This document shows positions 63,001 through 64,000 of a stretch of DNA of 64,000 nt, piece by piece. A model generated the notes under the pieces. That model saw only the letters and a list, made by a program, of their open reading frames with translations, ran no database searches and had not been told where the DNA came from. The DNA comes from Megaleporinus macrocephalus (Eukaryota; Chordata; Actinopteri; Characiformes; Anostomidae). The position numbers were made by a program, and so were the translations under genes. The stretch covers positions 41,729,622 to 41,793,621 of the forward strand of contig CM038717.1 in assembly GCA_021613375.1 (NCBI GenBank). The letters run 5' to 3'. Each line of letters opens with the position of its first letter. Position 1 is the first letter of the stretch.

Positions 63001-63127
63001 TTAGTTTTACAGGAAGTATGTGTTTCTCACCGTCTTTGATCTCCTGCGGATCTCTGGGCTTTACGAAGTCCGGCCTCACCACCTCGAACCACCAGAACAG
63101 CTCGGCTACGTACACCATCACATTGTG
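39820..63127 (-). CDS. camsap1: camsap1: spliced gene, 12 exons seen, 5' end outside the window
   Basis: CAMSAP proteins bind and stabilise free microtubule minus ends. The 12 exons join in phase to 1,154 codons plus a stop. In order: end of the calponin-homology domain (HNVMVYVAELFWWFEVVRPD); SSRPLVPISNATKRSF; HPLLPLRQRQQK; SISLARSISKDSLASN; SFFLEPLQPAVL; the microtubule-binding region with MQLEEKRRAIEKQKKKMETL and RQRLQLGKAAFLHVVKKG; a charged coiled coil; and the C-terminal CKK domain ending NHLWQVKRP. Every block is closer to human CAMSAP1 than to CAMSAP2 or CAMSAP3. Teleosts can have two camsap1 copies and I cannot say which this is. The CH-domain start lies right of 63.1 kb. Introns are packed with minisatellites. 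Confidence 0.93.
40193..42145. repeat. Variable ACTCCATATACATAC minisatellite, about 2 kb
   Basis: Tandem units of about 19-27 bp built from ACTCCATATACATAC plus ACAC or ATAC fill almost the whole last camsap1 intron. Stop-free frames on the minus strand (MYMECVYVYGVCVCIWSV) are artefacts. Confidence 0.97.
42285..42403 (-). CDS. camsap1: camsap1 exon, eleventh seen (CKK domain start)
   Basis: It encodes GPRLFKEPSAKSNKPIIQNA then IAHCCLAGKVNEAQKNAILE, the first half of the CKK microtubule-binding domain. The acceptor is ctcag and the donor GAG|gtgagt, phase 0. Confidence 0.96.
42515..43015 (-). repeat. 45-bp minisatellite, about 11 copies, reverse orientation
   Basis: The unit, read on the minus strand, is TCCTGTATGGTCAGTGGAGC then TGATACAGTGGACAGTGAGT and GGAGG. 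It adjoins the left inverted arm of the foldback-like element at 43016. The same unit occurs at 43583 and 58086. Confidence 0.97.
43016..43582. mobile_element. Palindromic, foldback-like element with outer 45-bp arrays
   Basis: Left arm 43016-43155 and right arm 43445-43582 are inverted repeats of about 135 bp (arm ends TACAGACTGTAGTTCATCTG and CAGATGAACTACAGTCTGTA). A core of about 290 bp lies between them. 45-bp units abut both outer ends in opposite orientation, 11 on the left and 3 on the right. Related single-arm copies lie at 35.2 and 57.8 kb. No coding capacity. Confidence 0.85.
43583..43716 (+). repeat. 45-bp minisatellite, 3 copies
   Basis: Right-hand array of the foldback-like element, opposite in orientation to the left array. 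Confidence 0.95.
43830..43945 (-). CDS. camsap1: camsap1 exon, tenth seen
   Basis: It encodes GESVESFPMLSRNASRNMER and onward to STASSITSVAEYN, matching VESMEALPILSRNPSRSTDR in human. The acceptor is atcag and the donor AATG|gtgggc, phase 1. The CKK domain starts just after. Confidence 0.93.
44060..44156 (-). CDS. camsap1: camsap1 exon, ninth seen
   Basis: It encodes GSLCAVPSGSSLSLASAATE then ADSVTSGGGSQ, matching SGSSLSLASAATTEPESVHSGG in human. The acceptor is ctcag and the donor AGAG|gtgtgt, phase 2. No long ORF marks it. Confidence 0.9.
44460..44647 (-). CDS. camsap1: camsap1 exon, eighth seen (basic coiled coil)
   Basis: It encodes RRKAEEERVRKEEEKARREL then IKQEYLRRKQQELLEEQG and RKPRPKSVHRRESGSTT, as in human CAMSAP1. 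The donor ACCC|gtacga is weak but is the only one that keeps the phase to the next exon; read-through stops after TSA. Confidence 0.9.
44835..45800. repeat. 31-bp minisatellite, about 31 copies
   Basis: The unit is CAGAGTCCAGTGGTGGAGCT plus TTACACCACTC, in camsap1 intron 7. All three plus-strand frames stay open for hundreds of codons because the unit has no stop in any frame. Confidence 0.97.
46205..46720 (+). mobile_element. hAT-like transposon 5' remnant
   Basis: It starts CAGGGGTCACTAACAGGCAG then ACCGCGGTCCGGATCC, a typical hAT terminal sequence of fish. A short reading further in (KVNRENREF) recalls the start of GTF2IRD2/ZBED-type hAT transposases. It is truncated and not functional. 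Confidence 0.5.
46900..47025. mobile_element. DNA transposon end remnant
   Basis: Contains CACCTGAACAAAACAATTAA then GAGGGGTGTCCACATACTTT, the usual end of short fish DNA transposons. It shares sequence with 26.8 and 32.6 kb. Confidence 0.5.
47162..47298 (-). CDS. camsap1: camsap1 exon, seventh seen (coiled coil)
   Basis: It encodes DDQKAADELAKKRAAFLLKQ then QKKAEEARLRKQQLEAE. Human CAMSAP1 has DEQKAEDELAKKRAAFLLKQ. The acceptor AG directly follows a 65-bp (GT)n run. The donor is CCAG|gtaacc. At 137 nt, skipping this exon would shift the frame. Confidence 0.95.
47301..47365. repeat. (CA)n microsatellite at a camsap1 3' splice site
   Basis: About 32 CA dinucleotides; on the transcribed strand this is (TG)n ending directly in the acceptor TAG of the exon at 47162-47298, with no separate pyrimidine tract. 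Confidence 0.97.
47366..49080. other. camsap1 intron 6, right of the CA repeat, non-coding
   Basis: No exon or recognisable element found. Small ORFs here lack family resemblance. Confidence 0.5.
49085..49435. repeat. 11-bp minisatellite, about 31 copies
   Basis: The unit is AGAGGCTCAGT with AGACTCAGT, ACGCTCAGT and GCTCGGT variants grouped in blocks, in camsap1 intron 6. Confidence 0.95.
49649..50951 (-). CDS. camsap1: camsap1 exon, sixth seen (microtubule-binding region)
   Basis: A 434-codon exon with RMTSFAERRLHR, ASELIHLRMQLEEKRRAIEK, LSARQRLQLGKAAFLHVVKK, CSRSIELLNDAIGAIQQQMM and EVDLSDLANPD, ending GLGFFFK. The first motifs form the minus-end/microtubule-lattice binding segment of the family. 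The acceptor is ttacag and the donor AAG|gtaacg, phase 0. Confidence 0.95.
51135..51965. repeat. 32-bp minisatellite, about 26 copies
   Basis: The unit is CCATCCTGTGTGGTCTGATA plus CTGAACAACTGC. It occupies most of the intron between the fifth and sixth camsap1 exons and gives artefact ORFs (QTTQDGQLFSIRPHRMGSC). Confidence 0.97.
52157..52918 (-). CDS. camsap1: camsap1 exon, fifth seen (central phospho-rich part)
   Basis: A 254-codon exon with GDNISLARSISKDSLASNVV, EDQEEELVAVL, SESFFLEPLQPAVLRPNKEK, ESAKLREEVRGREREDKEGA and SGRSSPCPSTLSQASSAS, all with human CAMSAP1 counterparts. The acceptor is preceded by a pure (CT)n tract. The donor ACG|gtaggc is phase 2. The exon's last 50 bp repeat the start of the next exon. 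Confidence 0.95.
52919..53055. repeat. (GA)n / GAGAGG tract forming a camsap1 polypyrimidine tract
   Basis: About 135 bp of pure purine on plus (pyrimidine on the transcript), ending directly in the acceptor CAG of the exon at 52157-52918. Confidence 0.95.
53088..54550. repeat. 31-bp minisatellite, about 47 copies
   Basis: The unit is CTAATCACCTCATTACCAGT plus CCATTACCAGT. Some units lack the 11-bp half, so it is a compound of two sub-repeats, in the intron before the fifth camsap1 exon. Confidence 0.97.
54991..55075 (-). CDS. camsap1: camsap1 exon, fourth seen
   Basis: It encodes EFRNRSSSLSRMDGHSPGSR then LAWMERRQR, comparable to HRSNSLTRVDGQ-AIAWPEKK in human. The acceptor is gtgtag and the donor AGAG|gtgagc, phase 2. 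Confidence 0.9.
55560..57321. mobile_element. hAT-type non-autonomous element with an 8-bp target duplication
   Basis: It starts TAGAGATCGACCGATA and ends TATCGGCCGATCTCTA, imperfect inverted repeats. Flanks are GTATAGGA (55552-55559) and GTACAGGA (57322-57329), an 8-bp target duplication with one mismatch, as in the hAT superfamily. The interior is non-coding and mostly GA-rich repeat. Confidence 0.75.
55938..57100. repeat. GA-rich compound microsatellite, about 1.16 kb
   Basis: (GA)n interrupted by GCGAGAGCAAAAGAGA and GATAGAGA words that recur, so it is partly a higher-order repeat. It lies inside the hAT-type element. Minus-strand ORFs of about 400 codons (LSLSLLLSLS) are artefacts. Confidence 0.95.
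57372..57463 (-). CDS. camsap1: camsap1 exon, third seen
   Basis: It encodes TKVSPSHSPSHPLLPLRQRQ then QKPTQGEETA, matching FSPSHPLLPLRQKQQKSIQGED of human CAMSAP1, with a duplicated SPSH. The acceptor is ttgcag and the donor GCAG|gtaact, phase 1. Confidence 0.92.
57820..58085 (+). mobile_element. Arm of the foldback-like element next to the giant 45-bp array
   Basis: It matches the core and right arm at 43310-43582 (CATCAGTGGACACAGGACGC; GGTCCTGATCATTAAAGAAC; AGATGAACTACAG) and runs directly into the 45-bp array. Confidence 0.85.
58086..61288 (+). repeat. 45-bp minisatellite, about 71 copies, with higher-order structure
   Basis: The unit is TCCTGTATGGTCAGTGGAGC then TGATACAGTGGACAGTGAGT and GGAGG. 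A marked variant (GAGTAAGTGTCC with GATGCAG) recurs at about 58224, 58989 and 59799, giving 765- and 810-bp higher-order blocks (17 and 18 units). One unit near 61035 lost a base. The last units all carry GTCAGTGAG. It lies in a camsap1 intron. ORFs of about 1,007 (plus) and 1,092 (minus) codons are artefacts. Confidence 0.97.
61361..61538 (-). CDS. camsap1: camsap1 exon, second seen
   Basis: It encodes SVQAKSSRPLVPISNATKRS and onward to CIRYYLHPEE, followed by an (SA)n stretch encoded by a small GCGTCT repeat. Human CAMSAP1 has KSSRPPVPISNATKRSF and HRHYLHPEE. The donor is CTGT|gtaagt, phase 2. Confidence 0.95.
61620..62700. other. camsap1 intron, AT-rich, nothing recognised
   Basis: AT-rich intronic sequence without exon or array. 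Confidence 0.5.
62760..62999. mobile_element. hAT-like terminal fragment (inverted relative to 16.5 kb)
   Basis: It ends GATCGATCTTTCCATCTCTA. About 230 bp are about 85% identical, inverted, to 16511-16734. It stops 31 bp from the donor of the camsap1 exon at 63031. Confidence 0.6.
63031..63127 (-). CDS. camsap1: camsap1 exon (CH domain end), first seen
   Basis: It encodes HNVMVYVAELFWWFEVVRPD then FVKPRDPQEIKD, the conserved end of the CAMSAP calponin-homology domain. The acceptor is gtgcag and the donor GACG|gtgaga, phase 1. Confidence 0.95.
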
Positions 63128-63603
63128 CTGCACAAGACAAGCCATATTAGGACCCGACACGTTTCCACATTCGGTACACGCTCCTCGTGAACAAAAACTT
63201 TTGGTACTAGATAAAAGCTCCTCGTGGTTCTCAGTTAAACTGATTTGGAGTGACTGTAAATGATGTAGACCAGAGACAGCGGCGCTATCTCCACCTATGT
63301 GGAGAACCACTTCCTGCCCTCCATCTGCAGTTCACACCACAGTGACATCATTAACAAACAACCTATAGGCTCATATTACACAGTACTGTACAGAATTACA
63401 GTCTATGTATCATTACATTTAGCTAGTGTTAATAATTTAGTTTAATCAGTTAGAGTTTGTCACATTACATTCAGTCTTGAAGCCTCAAGTCTAAAAAAAA
63501 TATGTTTTTATTGGTGAAAAAGACTAATTTCTGGAAATTAATACCATTTTAAATCACAAATGCAACACTGGTCAGATATTCTCTTCAATATCACATATAC
63601 CAG

Positions 63604-63653
<50 letters not shown>

Positions 63654-64000
63654 TACTTATACGCTGTAGAACAGTCGTATATACATATTGCATATATATG
63701 GTATATAAAACATACTTTAATTATATATTTAATATATGGGGTGTGTGTGTGTGTGTGTGCACGCTTGTCTTACTATCCTTATGAGGACCACAATGAAGGA
63801 ACATGACAGTTTTGCATGAGTGAGAACGTTTTGCTGGTCTTTACTTGTGAAGCATCAACAGCTTTATAAATAAATAAATAACAAATCCAAGCAGAAAAGT
63901 AGCCTCTTGTTTTAGATGTAGGTTCAGTTGTTGCCTCTATTGCTGTTCTCAGAGTCCACTCCACTCGTTTCCAATGCATTTCAATCCACTTGTCATGTCT
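63128..64000. other. camsap1 upstream intron, non-coding
   Basis: An (AT)n run at about 63606-63646 and a (GT)n run near 63738-63760. The preceding CH-domain exon is not found here. Confidence 0.55.

Overview
This is vertebrate nuclear DNA, almost certainly from a ray-finned fish. It holds two multi-exon genes with GT-AG introns, both on the minus strand, together with fish-type class II transposon remnants, long AT/CA/GA microsatellites and many minisatellites. An otophysan such as a characiform is my guess, from the style of the interspersed repeats only.

Gene 1 (about 0.6-36.1 kb, minus strand, runs off the left edge) is the myomegalin gene pde4dip, a coiled-coil centrosome/Golgi scaffold of the CDK5RAP2/myomegalin family. 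I rebuilt 33 coding exons of the long isoform with matching splice phases. They run from a CpG-rich promoter at about 36.1 kb through a 12-kb first intron, the CM1 gamma-tubulin-complex motif (exons 4-6) and a long coiled-coil rod, to exon 33 at 632-745. A separate 1.1-kb first exon at 14435-15550 encodes the alternative cysteine-motif N-terminus of the short myomegalin isoform. It is spliced to the shared exon 10, so the gene has two promoters.

Gene 2 (39.8 to beyond 63.1 kb, minus strand, 5' end off the right edge) is camsap1, a microtubule minus-end binding protein. Twelve exons run from the CH domain through the microtubule-binding and coiled-coil parts to the CKK domain and a stop at 39820. 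It lies head-to-tail upstream of pde4dip. Both products organise non-centrosomal microtubules.

The other striking content is repeat DNA. From 29.7 to 61.3 kb there are about a dozen tandem arrays (units of 11, about 19, 27, 31, 32 and 45 bp), some inside transposon-like elements. A 45-bp unit occurs at three sites, on the outer ends of a palindromic, foldback-like element. The arrays create large artefactual ORFs on both strands, up to about 1,090 codons. Other points of interest are a 68-bp identical inverted copy of a pde4dip exon/5' splice site, a 42-bp coding repeat, a GC-AG intron, duplicated donors, and camsap1 acceptors built directly on (TG)n and (CT)n repeats. No tRNA, rRNA or CRISPR was seen.
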